Assembly: GCA_004557825.1 (NCBI GenBank)
Contig: SFFL01000029.1
Coordinates: 1 to 23,390, forward strand
Direction: 5' to 3'
Source of the DNA: Bacteroidales bacterium
GTDB taxonomy: Bacteria > Bacteroidota > Bacteroidia > Bacteroidales > Muribaculaceae
DNA: 23,390 bases
Positions 1 through 6,752 of the stretch are shown here, piece after piece; the stretch's first letter is position 1, and each line of letters starts with the position of its first letter. The position numbers and the translations under genes are program-made. A model generated the notes under the pieces. The model saw nothing but the letters and a program-made list of their open reading frames with translations, had not been told where the DNA came from and ran no database searches.

Positions 1-56
1 ATCCGCTAATTCCTTACAATCCAATTCTGATTCACAATCCAATTGATATTCCGGAT

Positions 57-84
57 TCCGGAATCCTCTATCCGGAATCCTCTA
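57..84. repeat. 14-bp exact tandem duplication at the left edge
   Basis: Two adjacent identical copies of tccggaatcctcta lie at 57-70 and 71-84. Just upstream, acaatccaatt occurs twice 18 bp apart (16-26 and 34-44). No gene is visible here; the pattern suggests replication slippage in untranslated DNA beside the terminator. Confidence 0.8.
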
Positions 85-88
85 CAAC

Positions 89-118
89 AAAAAAACACCC
101 CCGCGGGGGTGTTTTTTT
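89..118. terminator. Bidirectional Rho-independent terminator
   Basis: A perfect 14-bp stem runs from A7-CACCCCC (89-102) to GGGGGTG-T7 (105-118) with a 2-nt centre. The A-tract on one side and T-tract on the other let it end transcription in both directions. On the minus strand it is the first good terminator after the NlpC/P60 gene, about 205 nt beyond its stop. It may also serve a gene to the left of the window. Confidence 0.85.
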
Positions 119-323
119 GTGCCCATATAATATGTGCCGGCCCCCCCCACACATTGTGCGCATAGGGCAGTGTCATCGAAATGGGGCGCTATCGAGGAAG
201 ATACGCGATATATCGCGCCCCTATTGCCGCGGGCGGGTAATGGTGAGCTTTGCGGGAAAGCGTGGGGATGCGGGACGGCTGTGGGGCGAGTGGCGGAAGT
301 AGAGGGAATTGCCGCGGGGGTGG
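119..323. other. Non-coding spacer with short repeats
   Basis: No convincing gene is seen. The spacer holds a run of eight C (141-148), a 14-bp palindrome cgcgatatatcgcg (204-217) enclosed by ggggcgc/gcgcccc arms (183-189 and 215-221), and a 16-bp sequence tggcggaagtagaggg (291-306). That 16-mer is repeated exactly inside the 3' end of the NlpC/P60 gene (328-343), so the end of that gene has been locally duplicated past its stop codon. Confidence 0.5.
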
Positions 324-1340
324 TTACTGGCGGAAGTAGAGGGGGGAGTGGCGGAGGGAGTGGCGGCTGAGGGTGGTGGGGTCGAGGCGTCGCACGGCCA
401 CCAGGCCGGGGTTCTCGTAGTCGGGGGATTCGGGGCGGAGCGAGGATACGCGTACGCGGCCGGAACAGTGGATGTAATAGCCGTCGCCGATGTAGATGGC
501 TACGTGGTTGATGCGTCCGGTTTTGCGGTTGCCGAAGAACAGGAGGTCGCCGGGCATTAGGCCGCTCTTTTGCGAGGAGGCATCGGCCTGCGAAGATGAG
601 GCATCTGCCTGCGAGGATGAGGCATCCGCCTGCGAAGATGCGTCGGTGAGATTGCCGGGGGCGATTTTTTTGCCGATGGCGGCTTGCTGGGAGGCGTCGC
701 GCTGCAGCATTATTCCCTGACGGTAGGCGCAGAGCTGCACCAGCCCCGAGCAGTCCATCCCCTTGTCGGAGGTGCCACCCCAGATGTATGGAGCGCCCAA
801 AAGTGCGGCGGCGTCGTGAATAAGTCGTTGGGCGCTCCAGGGTTGGGCGGCCCATTGCTCCAGCGGCATCACGTCGTTGCGGTCTACGAAGCCGGTTCGG
901 CCATCGGGCAGCAGCACGTTCACACGGCCTTTGGCCGGGATGCTGTCGGCTGCCTGCAGGATGCACCCGCTCACGAGGTCGCTGACCCGTGCGGAGGGGA
1001 GCATCGGCAGCGTGTCGACGGGCACCACTTCGGCGCCGCCGAGAGCTGTGACGATTACGCGCTTGGAGGCGCGCCAGTCGGCCATATCCTCCTTGGAGAG
1101 GATGGCGAGGGTGTTGCGGGGCACGTAGCCGGTGTAGCCTTCGGGCGACTCGGCGCTGACCCAACTGCCCTGCTGCGCGAGCACTTTGAGCGGAGTGCCC
1201 ATCACCACCTGCGAGACCTGTTCGGAGCTGTGCGCCGGTTTGGCGCGCATAGAGGTCACCGCCACGCGGGGGAGCGCCCATTCAGCGGCAGAAAGGGGGA
1301 GAAAGGCGAGGAGCAGAAGCAGAGCAATTGAGCGAAACAT
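324..1340 (-). CDS. SH3-domain NlpC/P60 peptidoglycan hydrolase
   Basis: This 338-aa exported protein should cleave peptide stems of peptidoglycan (gamma-D-glutamyl-diamino-acid endopeptidase family) in the periplasm. Seen: a hydrophobic signal peptide (residues 1-19, cut likely after SAA or nearby); bacterial SH3-like segments around 25-80 and 95-160; then an NlpC/P60 domain from about 170. The domain has the nucleophile C197 in MDCSGL, H279 in NHVAIYIG and the third polar residue H291 in YIHCSG, so it looks catalytically intact. Odd: a low-complexity insert of three SQADASS-type heptads (about 233-257) sits between the Cys and His halves, just before MPGDLLFFG. It is the last gene of the minus-strand run, 98 nt after glmM. 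The ATG at 1338-1340 is chosen because it gives a proper signal peptide. The family call is firm; the exact bond cleaved is inferred. Confidence 0.9.
   Translation of the reverse strand: MFRSIALLLLLAFLPLSAAEWALPRVAVTSMRAKPAHSSEQVSQVVMGTPLKVLAQQGSWVSAESPEGYTGYVPRNTLAILSKEDMADWRASKRVIVTALGGAEVVPVDTLPMLPSARVSDLVSGCILQAADSIPAKGRVNVLLPDGRTGFVDRNDVMPLEQWAAQPWSAQRLIHDAAALLGAPYIWGGTSDKGMDCSGLVQLCAYRQGIMLQRDASQQAAIGKKIAPGNLTDASSQADASSSQADASSSQADASSQKSGLMPGDLLFFGNRKTGRINHVAIYIGDGYYIHCSGRVRVSSLRPESPDYENPGLVAVRRLDPTTLSRHSLRHSPLYFRQ
577..639 (-). repeat. Three 21-nt tandem repeats inside the NlpC/P60 gene
   Basis: Three units (577-597, 598-618, 619-639) differ at only two or three positions, with partial units on both sides. 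Each unit is 21 nt, so gain or loss of a unit keeps the frame and adds or removes a Ser-Gln-Ala-Asp-Ala-Ser-Ser heptad. The insert falls in the loop before the conserved PGDLLFF strand of the hydrolase. Confidence 0.9.
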
Positions 1341-1373
1341 TGTGGAGGGAATTTTTATGGAGCCTGGGGAGGT

Positions 1374-1425
1374 GCCTGCGGGGCGCTGTTGGAGCCTGCG
1401 GAGGGGGCCTGCGGAGGTGCCTGCG
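1374..1425. repeat. gcctgcg repeats between glmM and the NlpC/P60 gene
   Basis: The heptamer gcctgcg appears four times (1374, 1394, 1407, 1419) in the 98-nt spacer, with ggagg-rich linkers. The same heptamer recurs in the 21-nt repeats inside the downstream NlpC/P60 gene. No promoter is seen in the spacer, so the hydrolase gene probably depends on readthrough from glmM. Confidence 0.6.
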
Positions 1426-1438
1426 AGGCTCGGCGGCG

Positions 1439-2827
1439 TCAGGCGTGGAGAGAGGCGATTACGGCCTTGATGTCGGAGGCGAGGGCTTCGGCTTCCTGCA
1501 TAGTGTGCGCTTCGGCGTAGATTCGGATAATTGGCTCGGTGTTGCTCTTGCGCAGGTGAACCCAGGAGTCGGCGAAGTCGATTTTCACGCCGTCGATGTC
1601 GGTGATTTTCTCCGATTTGTAGCGCTCCTTCATAGCCGCGAGGATGGCGTCGACATCAATTTCGGGGGTGAGCTGCACCTTATTCTTGGCGATGGCGTAC
1701 TGCGGATATCCGGCTTTAAGCTCCGACACCTTCTTGCCGCTCTTGGCAAGCAGGGTGAGGAAGAGCGCCACGCCTACGAGGGCGTCGCGGCCATAGTGGG
1801 CAGCGGGGTAGATTACGCCGCCGTTGCCTTCGCCGCCGATTACGGCGCCTGTTTCCTTCATCTTCGTCACCACGTTCACTTCACCAACGGCAGCGGCGCT
1901 GTAGGAGCAGCCGTGGGCCTGGGTGACATCGCGCAGGGCGCGCGACGAACTGAGATTGCTCACCGTAGAGCCGGGGGTGTGGCTGAGCACATAGTCGGCC
2001 ACGGCTACGAGGGTGTATTCCTCCACAAACATTTCGCCGTTCTCCATCACGATGGCCAGACGGTCAACGTCGGGGTCGACCACAAAGCCCACATCGGCGC
2101 GACCCTCCTTCATCAGGTCGGCAATCTGGGTGAGGTTTTCGGGAATCGGTTCGGGAGTGTGGGCAAATTTGCCGGTGGCCTCGCAGTTGAGCTCGATGAT
2201 GTTCTTCACGCCCAGAGCCTTGAGCAGCTGTGGGATAACCACGCCGCCGACCGAGTTGACGGCGTCGATGGCTACGGTGAAGTTGGCCTTTGCAATGGCG
2301 TCGGTGTCGACCAGGTCGAGGTCGAGCACCTGACGGATATGACGGATGTTCCAGGTGTTGTCGGTGAGTTCGTGGCCGAGGGAGTGAACGTCGACAAACT
2401 CAAAATCGTCGGCGGCAGCGATGCGGAGCACCTCCTTGCCTTCGGCGTCGTTGAGAAATTCACCCTTCTCGTTGAGGAGCTTCAGGGCATTCCACTGCAC
2501 GGGGTTGTGGCTGGCGGTGAGGATAATGCCGCCGCAAGCCCCTTCGCCTACCACGGCAATCTCGGTGGTGGGGGTTGAGGCCATACCAATGTTCACCACG
2601 TCGAAGCCCATAGCGCAGAGGGTGGAGACGACCAGACGCTCCACCATCTTGCCCGACAGACGGGCGTCGCGGCCAACCACGATGAGGTTGGAGGTGCGGG
2701 TGGTGGTTTTGCGGATGAGTGTGGCGTAAGCGGCAGTGAACTTCACTACGTCGACGGGGCTGAGCCCTTCGCCCGGCTTTCCGCCGATGGTGCCGCGGAT
2801 GCCGGAAATAGATTTTATGAGTGACAT
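1439..2827 (-). CDS. glmM: Phosphoglucosamine mutase (alpha-D-phosphohexomutase family)
   Basis: The 462-aa product is predicted to convert glucosamine-6-phosphate to glucosamine-1-phosphate for UDP-GlcNAc, in the cytosol. All four family signatures are visible: the phosphoserine loop TASHNP with S106; the metal loop DPDVDR (D251, D253, D255); the sugar-binding GEGNGG (332-337); and the phosphate-binding loop RKSNTEPIIRIY (426-437). Length matches the family. GEGNGG favours glucosamine over mannose or glucose phosphates, though a dual-specific phosphomannomutase cannot be excluded. It follows the DUF4827 gene by 44 nt and precedes the NlpC/P60 hydrolase, so two cell-wall genes sit in one transcription unit. 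The start codon is fixed by the family's typical MSLIKSISGIRGT beginning. Confidence 0.93.
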   Translation of the reverse strand: MSLIKSISGIRGTIGGKPGEGLSPVDVVKFTAAYATLIRKTTTRTSNLIVVGRDARLSGKMVERLVVSTLCAMGFDVVNIGMASTPTTEIAVVGEGACGGIILTASHNPVQWNALKLLNEKGEFLNDAEGKEVLRIAAADDFEFVDVHSLGHELTDNTWNIRHIRQVLDLDLVDTDAIAKANFTVAIDAVNSVGGVVIPQLLKALGVKNIIELNCEATGKFAHTPEPIPENLTQIADLMKEGRADVGFVVDPDVDRLAIVMENGEMFVEEYTLVAVADYVLSHTPGSTVSNLSSSRALRDVTQAHGCSYSAAAVGEVNVVTKMKETGAVIGGEGNGGVIYPAAHYGRDALVGVALFLTLLAKSGKKVSELKAGYPQYAIAKNKVQLTPEIDVDAILAAMKERYKSEKITDIDGVKIDFADSWVHLRKSNTEPIIRIYAEAHTMQEAEALASDIKAVIASLHA

Positions 2828-2871
2828 CTTTTGTTAAGTTTTCTGATTATATAATGAAAGGCCCCGGGGCG

Positions 2872-3447
2872 TCAGTCGCTGACGGAGGGGAGATATGTAA
2901 TGTCGTAGAGATAGGGGATTACCTGCGAAATCTCGCTGGTAAGGCCATACTGCGATTTTACCACGAGGTTGACGCGGCCGTAATATCCCACATATTTCAG
3001 AGGCATCTGTATGCCGGTGCCCCACTGAGTGGAGGAGGAGAGGGAGGTGTTATTGTAGCGGAACGAAGAGTTGCCCATATCGAGGTCGTCGGCGTTGCCC
3101 TGCCCGGCGGGCATAGTGCCTGTGGCGGCATATTCCGAAAGACTGTAGCGGGTGAAGCGGAAGTAAACCTGTGCATCGTTGGGGATGTCGGGAGCCTGGC
3201 CGCGCTCAATAATCTGCATAAACACATTGCCATCCTCGTCGAGGCGGTAATAGGGTGCATCCTCGCCTGCAAGGAGATTGCCGTCGGCGGGGAGGTCGAG
3301 AATCACATTCTGGTTGGAGAGGAAAACGTTGATGGCCTTTGTCTCGTCGGTGAGCAGTTCGGCGTAGCTCTTGCTGTCGTTGCAGCCGGTGAGCGCGGCG
3401 GCCGCTGCTGCGAAAAAGGCGAAGAAAAATAAATGTTTGATTTTCAT
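2872..3447 (-). CDS. DUF4827-type lipoprotein
   Basis: A 191-aa protein with a lipoprotein signal: basic start MKIKH, a Phe/Ala hydrophobic stretch, then LTGC with the lipidated Cys near residue 21. The mature part opens with SKSYAELLTDE, as in DUF4827 proteins of Bacteroidetes. It contains an MQIIERG...VYFRFTRY segment that resembles FKBP-like folds in this family (recalled, not computed). The biochemical role is unknown. An in-frame ATG farther upstream (3576) is rejected because it would translate the 9-nt repeat array and bury the signal peptide. It lies between nrnA and glmM on the same strand, with spacers of 73 and 44 nt, and is probably co-transcribed. Confidence 0.85.
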   Translation of the reverse strand: MKIKHLFFFAFFAAAAAALTGCNDSKSYAELLTDETKAINVFLSNQNVILDLPADGNLLAGEDAPYYRLDEDGNVFMQIIERGQAPDIPNDAQVYFRFTRYSLSEYAATGTMPAGQGNADDLDMGNSSFRYNNTSLSSSTQWGTGIQMPLKYVGYYGRVNLVVKSQYGLTSEISQVIPYLYDITYLPSVSD

Positions 3448-3460
3448 TATCTTGGGTGAG

Positions 3461-3532
3461 ATTGGGCGAATTGGGCTAATTGGTCTAATAAGTCTAATTG
3501 GTCTAATTGGTCTAATTGGGTTAATTGGGCTG
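3461..3532. repeat. Eight 9-nt tandem repeats across a gene junction
   Basis: Eight contiguous units of the form attgg[gt]cta (3461, 3470, 3479, 3488, 3497, 3506, 3515, 3524) cover most of the spacer between the nrnA-like gene and the DUF4827 gene. The array runs through the nrnA stop codon (tta at 3521-3523), so the last unit encodes the final Gln-Pro-Asn. Unit variants differ at one to three bases. Confidence 0.9.
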
Positions 3533-4552
3533 CTGGGGGAGGTAGCGGTCGTAGAGGGGCATAGCTTCCTCCACACGCGCTACGGCCTCGGTGAGGGTGC
3601 CGTGAAATTCGCCGCCGGCAGCATTGAGGTGGCCGCCTCCGTTGAAAAGGTCGGTGCAGAGCTTGTTGACGGGGAAATCCCCCTTGCTGCGCGCCGAAAT
3701 CTTGATGTAGTCGGCCTCCTCGCGCAGGAAAAGCGAGTAAACGATGTCTGGGCAGGTGAGAGGCCGGTTTACCAGGTCCTCGGTGTCGCCCTTCTGATAG
3801 TGATAGCTGTTAAGTTCGTCGCGGGTGAGAGTGATTATGGACGCACGGTGCTCGGGATAGTCGGCCAGGCGCTCGGCCAGGGCAAATCCGTTGAGCCGCA
3901 GACGGTTGATTGAGTTGTTGAAGTAAACCTTCTTGTAGATGGCGTCCTTGTCGATGCCCTTTTCAAGCAGACGGGCCACGATGCGGTAAAGCTCCGGATC
4001 GTTGGAGCTGTAGGAGAAATTGCCCGTGTCGGTCATCATGCCGGTGTAGATGCACTCGGCCGCTTCGCGGTCGATGAACCGGCCCATACTTATGGAGGTG
4101 AGCACCAGATAGATGAGCGCCGAGGTCGAGGAAACCTCCGGATGAGAGAGAGTGATGTCGGGGAAACTGTCGGGGTAGAGATGATGGTCAATCATCACCT
4201 TTTTCGCCTTGGATGCGAGCAGTGCGGGCGCCACGAGGTCGACACGCTTGGGGTCGTTGTAGTCGAGGCAGAAAATCAGCTCCGTGTCGGTGATAATCTT
4301 CTTGGCGAATGCCTCGAAGCGCGAGAACACCACGATGTCGTCGGCTCCGGGGAGGAAGCTGAGCGATTTCGGGGGAGTGTCGGGGGTGATTACCTTCACC
4401 TCCTTTCCGGCATTGCGGAGCACCCGGCAGAGAGCCAGCGACGAACCGATGGCGTCGCCGTCGGGGGATATATGGCAGGTGATGACGCAGCGGCGCGTGC
4501 GGTTGAGCAGCGTGTGCAGGGCGTCAAGACTGTTTTTGTCGAATGGTGTCAC
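3521..4552 (-). CDS. nrnA: DHH/DHHA1 phosphoesterase, NrnA type (GTG start)
   Basis: The 343-aa protein matches the NrnA family, which degrades short oligonucleotides (nanoRNA) and in some members removes the 3'-phosphate from pAp. Seen in order: motif I HISPDGDAIG (27-36), motif II Asp in FCLDYNDP (about D97), motif III DHH (122-124), motif IV TGMMTDTGNF (170-179), and the DHHA1 substrate motif GGGHLNAAG (305-313). All metal ligands are present. Start choice: there is no ATG near the expected N-terminus. The open frame extends to an ATG at 4681, but that lies upstream of a good promoter (-7 box at 4575-4582) and would encode an atypical Cys/Phe-rich leader. GTG at 4550-4552 is therefore preferred. 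Its stop lies inside a 9-nt repeat array. Exact substrate is unproven. Confidence 0.88.
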   Translation of the reverse strand: MTPFDKNSLDALHTLLNRTRRCVITCHISPDGDAIGSSLALCRVLRNAGKEVKVITPDTPPKSLSFLPGADDIVVFSRFEAFAKKIITDTELIFCLDYNDPKRVDLVAPALLASKAKKVMIDHHLYPDSFPDITLSHPEVSSTSALIYLVLTSISMGRFIDREAAECIYTGMMTDTGNFSYSSNDPELYRIVARLLEKGIDKDAIYKKVYFNNSINRLRLNGFALAERLADYPEHRASIITLTRDELNSYHYQKGDTEDLVNRPLTCPDIVYSLFLREEADYIKISARSKGDFPVNKLCTDLFNGGGHLNAAGGEFHGTLTEAVARVEEAMPLYDRYLPQQPN

Positions 4553-4574
4553 TATTAGAAAACTGTTGAGAGTG

Positions 4575-4605
4575 CAAAGGTAGCGAATTATTGCGGAATT
4601 ACAGA
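4575..4605 (-). promoter_or_regulatory. Promoter of the nrnA-DUF4827-glmM-nlpC run
   Basis: On the minus strand a perfect -7 box TACCTTTG (4575-4582) follows a near-consensus -33 box TCTG (4602-4605; consensus TTTG) with a 19-nt spacer. Transcription would begin near 4568, giving a leader of about 16 nt before the GTG at 4552. This supports the GTG start. Confidence 0.7.
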
Positions 4606-4659
4606 GGCGGCAAGCGCAAAAAAAACTGAAAAATGGCAGGTAATGCCGCGAAAAATCGC

Positions 4660-4667
4660 TACCTTTG
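4660..4667 (+). promoter_or_regulatory. -7 promoter box of the ABC-F gene
   Basis: TACCTTTG is a perfect Bacteroidetes -7 box, 23 nt before the ATG at 4691. No clear -33 TTTG is found at 19-21 nt. The box and its flanks (4656-4672) are an exact 17-bp inverted copy of the divergent nrnA promoter core (4570-4586). Confidence 0.6.
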
Positions 4668-4690
4668 CACTCACATTCCAATCATTTGCA

Positions 4691-6310
4691 ATGATAGCAG
4701 TAAACAATTTAGGTATTCAATTCGGTAAAAGAGTTTTGTTTCAGGACGTAAACCTGAAATTCACGCCGGGCAACTGCTACGGCATAATCGGTGCCAACGG
4801 TGCCGGCAAGTCCACGCTGATGAGGATTCTTTCGGACCAGCTGTCGCCTACCCACGGCACAGTGACGATGGGCCCGGGCGAGCGTATGAGCGTGCTTGAG
4901 CAGGATCACTTCAAATTCGACGACTGCACCGTGCTCGACACCGTGCTCCAGGGCCACACCGTGCTCTGGGATATAATGAAAGAGAAAAACGAGCTGTATG
5001 CCAAGCCCGATTTCTCCGACGCCGACGGCATCCGCGCCTCGGAGCTGGAGGAGAAATTCGCCGAGCTGGAAGGGTGGAACGCCGAGAGCGACGCCGCAGC
5101 TCTGCTGAGCGGTCTGGGCATCAAGGAGGACCGCCACTATATGCTTATGCGCGACCTTTCCGGTAACGAGAAGGTGCGCGTGCTTCTGGCAAAGGCTCTG
5201 TTCGGCAACCCCGACAACCTGCTGCTCGACGAGCCCACCAACGACCTTGACCTCGACACCGTGGCTTGGCTCGAAGATTACCTCTCGAAATTTGAGAACA
5301 CAGTGCTTGTGGTAAGTCACGACCGACACTTCCTTGACTCGGTCTGTACCCACACACTCGATATCGACTATAACAAGCTTACCCTTTTCGCCGGCAACTA
5401 TTCCTTCTGGTACGAATCGTCGCAGCTGGCTCTGCGGCAGCAACAGCAGCAGAACAAGAAGGCCGAGGAGAAGCGTAAGGAACTGCTGGAATTTATCCAG
5501 CGATTCTCGGCCAATGTGGCTAAGTCGAAGCAAACAACTTCGCGTAAAAAGATGCTCGAAAAGCTTAACATCGAGGAGATTCAGCCCTCGTCGCGACGCT
5601 ATCCGGGCATTATCTTTACCCCCGAGCGCGAGGTGGGCAACAAAATCCTGGAGGTACACGGTCTGAGCGCCAGCGTCGACGGCGAGGTGCTCTTCAAGGA
5701 TGTGAATTTCCAAATCGAGAAGGGCGACAAGGTGGCTTTCCTGAGCCACGACCCCCGCGCTATGACGGCTCTCTTCGAGATTGTGATGGGCAACCGTCAG
5801 CCCGACGAGGGTACCTTCGACTGGGGTCAGACCATCACGTCGGCCTATCTGCCGCTCGACAATTCAGCGTTCTTCAACACAGATATGAACCTGGTTGACT
5901 GGCTCTGCCAGTTCTCGGATGACTCCTCGGAAATCTACCTCAAGGGCTTCCTGGGTAAGATGCTGTTCTCGGGCGAGGAGGTGCTGAAAAAAGCCTCGGT
6001 GCTCTCCGGCGGCGAGAAAATGCGCTGTATGATTTCGCGTATGATGATGCGCAACGCCAACACCCTGGTGCTCGATTCGCCTACCAACCACCTCGACCTG
6101 GAGTCGATTCAGGCATTCAACAACACGCTGCAGTCGTTTAAGGGCATCATCCTGATGTCGAGTCACGACCACGAGTTTATCCAGACCGTGTGCAACCGCA
6201 TAATCGAACTTACCCCCAACGGCATCATCGACAAGATGATGGAATACGACGACTATATCACCGACGAAAGGGTAGCCGCCGCCCGCGAGCGCCTCTATCA
6301 GAAGGCATAA
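4691..6310 (+). CDS. ybiT: YbiT-like ABC-F ATPase with a degenerate second ATP site
   Basis: This 539-aa soluble protein has two ABC ATPase domains and no membrane segments. ABC-F proteins bind the ribosomal E site and modulate translation. Domain 1: Walker A GANGAGKST (34-42), signature LSGNE (156-160, second Gly replaced by Asn), Walker B LLLDEP with catalytic E181, switch H210. An interdomain linker about 232-300 is rich in Gln and Lys. Domain 2: the Walker A position reads LSHDPRAMT (351-359) and lacks the P-loop Lys. The signature LSGGE (438-442) is intact, but Walker B is LVLDSP, with Ser463 replacing the catalytic Glu. So one composite site (Walker A/B of domain 1 plus signature of domain 2) looks active and the other looks dead. 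The ATG at 4691 is preferred to 4643, because 4643 lies upstream of the promoter -7 box and 4691 gives the usual MIAVNNLGIQFG start. Similarity to E. coli YbiT is from memory. Confidence 0.9.
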   Translation: MIAVNNLGIQFGKRVLFQDVNLKFTPGNCYGIIGANGAGKSTLMRILSDQLSPTHGTVTMGPGERMSVLEQDHFKFDDCTVLDTVLQGHTVLWDIMKEKNELYAKPDFSDADGIRASELEEKFAELEGWNAESDAAALLSGLGIKEDRHYMLMRDLSGNEKVRVLLAKALFGNPDNLLLDEPTNDLDLDTVAWLEDYLSKFENTVLVVSHDRHFLDSVCTHTLDIDYNKLTLFAGNYSFWYESSQLALRQQQQQNKKAEEKRKELLEFIQRFSANVAKSKQTTSRKKMLEKLNIEEIQPSSRRYPGIIFTPEREVGNKILEVHGLSASVDGEVLFKDVNFQIEKGDKVAFLSHDPRAMTALFEIVMGNRQPDEGTFDWGQTITSAYLPLDNSAFFNTDMNLVDWLCQFSDDSSEIYLKGFLGKMLFSGEEVLKKASVLSGGEKMRCMISRMMMRNANTLVLDSPTNHLDLESIQAFNNTLQSFKGIILMSSHDHEFIQTVCNRIIELTPNGIIDKMMEYDDYITDERVAAARERLYQKA

Positions 6311-6390
6311 TAGACGCAGTAGGTATAATTCCGCAAACACCGTGATATCCCGGTAAACAGAAATCTGACTATCTCATAAAACCTGAAACA

Positions 6391-6684
6391 ATGGTAAAAC
6401 ATATAGTGATGTTCAAACTCAAAGGCTCCGGTGAGGAGCGCCGCCGCGTGGCTTCGGCTTTCCGCGACGCGCTGCTGCAGCTGCCGGGGCAGATTCCGGT
6501 GCTCCGCTCCATTGAGGTAGGGCTTAACGACAATCCCGCCGAGAGCTGGGATGTGGTGCTCACTGCCGTGGTCGACAAGATGACCGACGTGGAGGTGTAT
6601 GCCAAGCACCCGGCGCACGTGGCCGCCGCATCGCTGCTGGGCGCCAACAAGGAGCTGCGCGCCTGCGTGGACTATGAGTGCTGA
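6391..6684 (+). CDS. Dabb-domain (stress-responsive A/B barrel) protein
   Basis: A 97-aa single-domain protein fitting the Dabb family of dimeric ferredoxin-like barrels. Typical features are the start MVKHIVMFKLK, an acidic/basic helix, a VLRSIEVGLND strand, the WDVVLTAVVD strand, and the late YAKHPAHVAA helix that ends most members. No signal peptide; cytosolic. Function of bacterial single-domain members is generally unknown. It sits 80 nt after the ABC-F gene and 68 nt before purL with no clear promoter on either side, so it may be read through from upstream. Confidence 0.85.
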   Translation: MVKHIVMFKLKGSGEERRRVASAFRDALLQLPGQIPVLRSIEVGLNDNPAESWDVVLTAVVDKMTDVEVYAKHPAHVAAASLLGANKELRACVDYEC

Positions 6685-6752
6685 GCACCCCGGCCTGTAT
6701 GTCCAGAATGGGGGCAGATTCAATGATAAATAACCTATAATATATATTCAAA

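Noticed and set aside
82..1281. 399-aa minus-strand ORF overlapping the NlpC/P60 gene
   Set aside because: Arg/Pro/Ala-rich translation of another frame with no domain. It runs through the 89-118 terminator, and the overlapping frame has a full set of NlpC/P60 motifs.
1328..2578. 416-aa plus-strand ORF opposite glmM
   Set aside because: Gly/Val/His-rich antisense shadow caused by high third-position GC. glmM on the other strand has all catalytic motifs.
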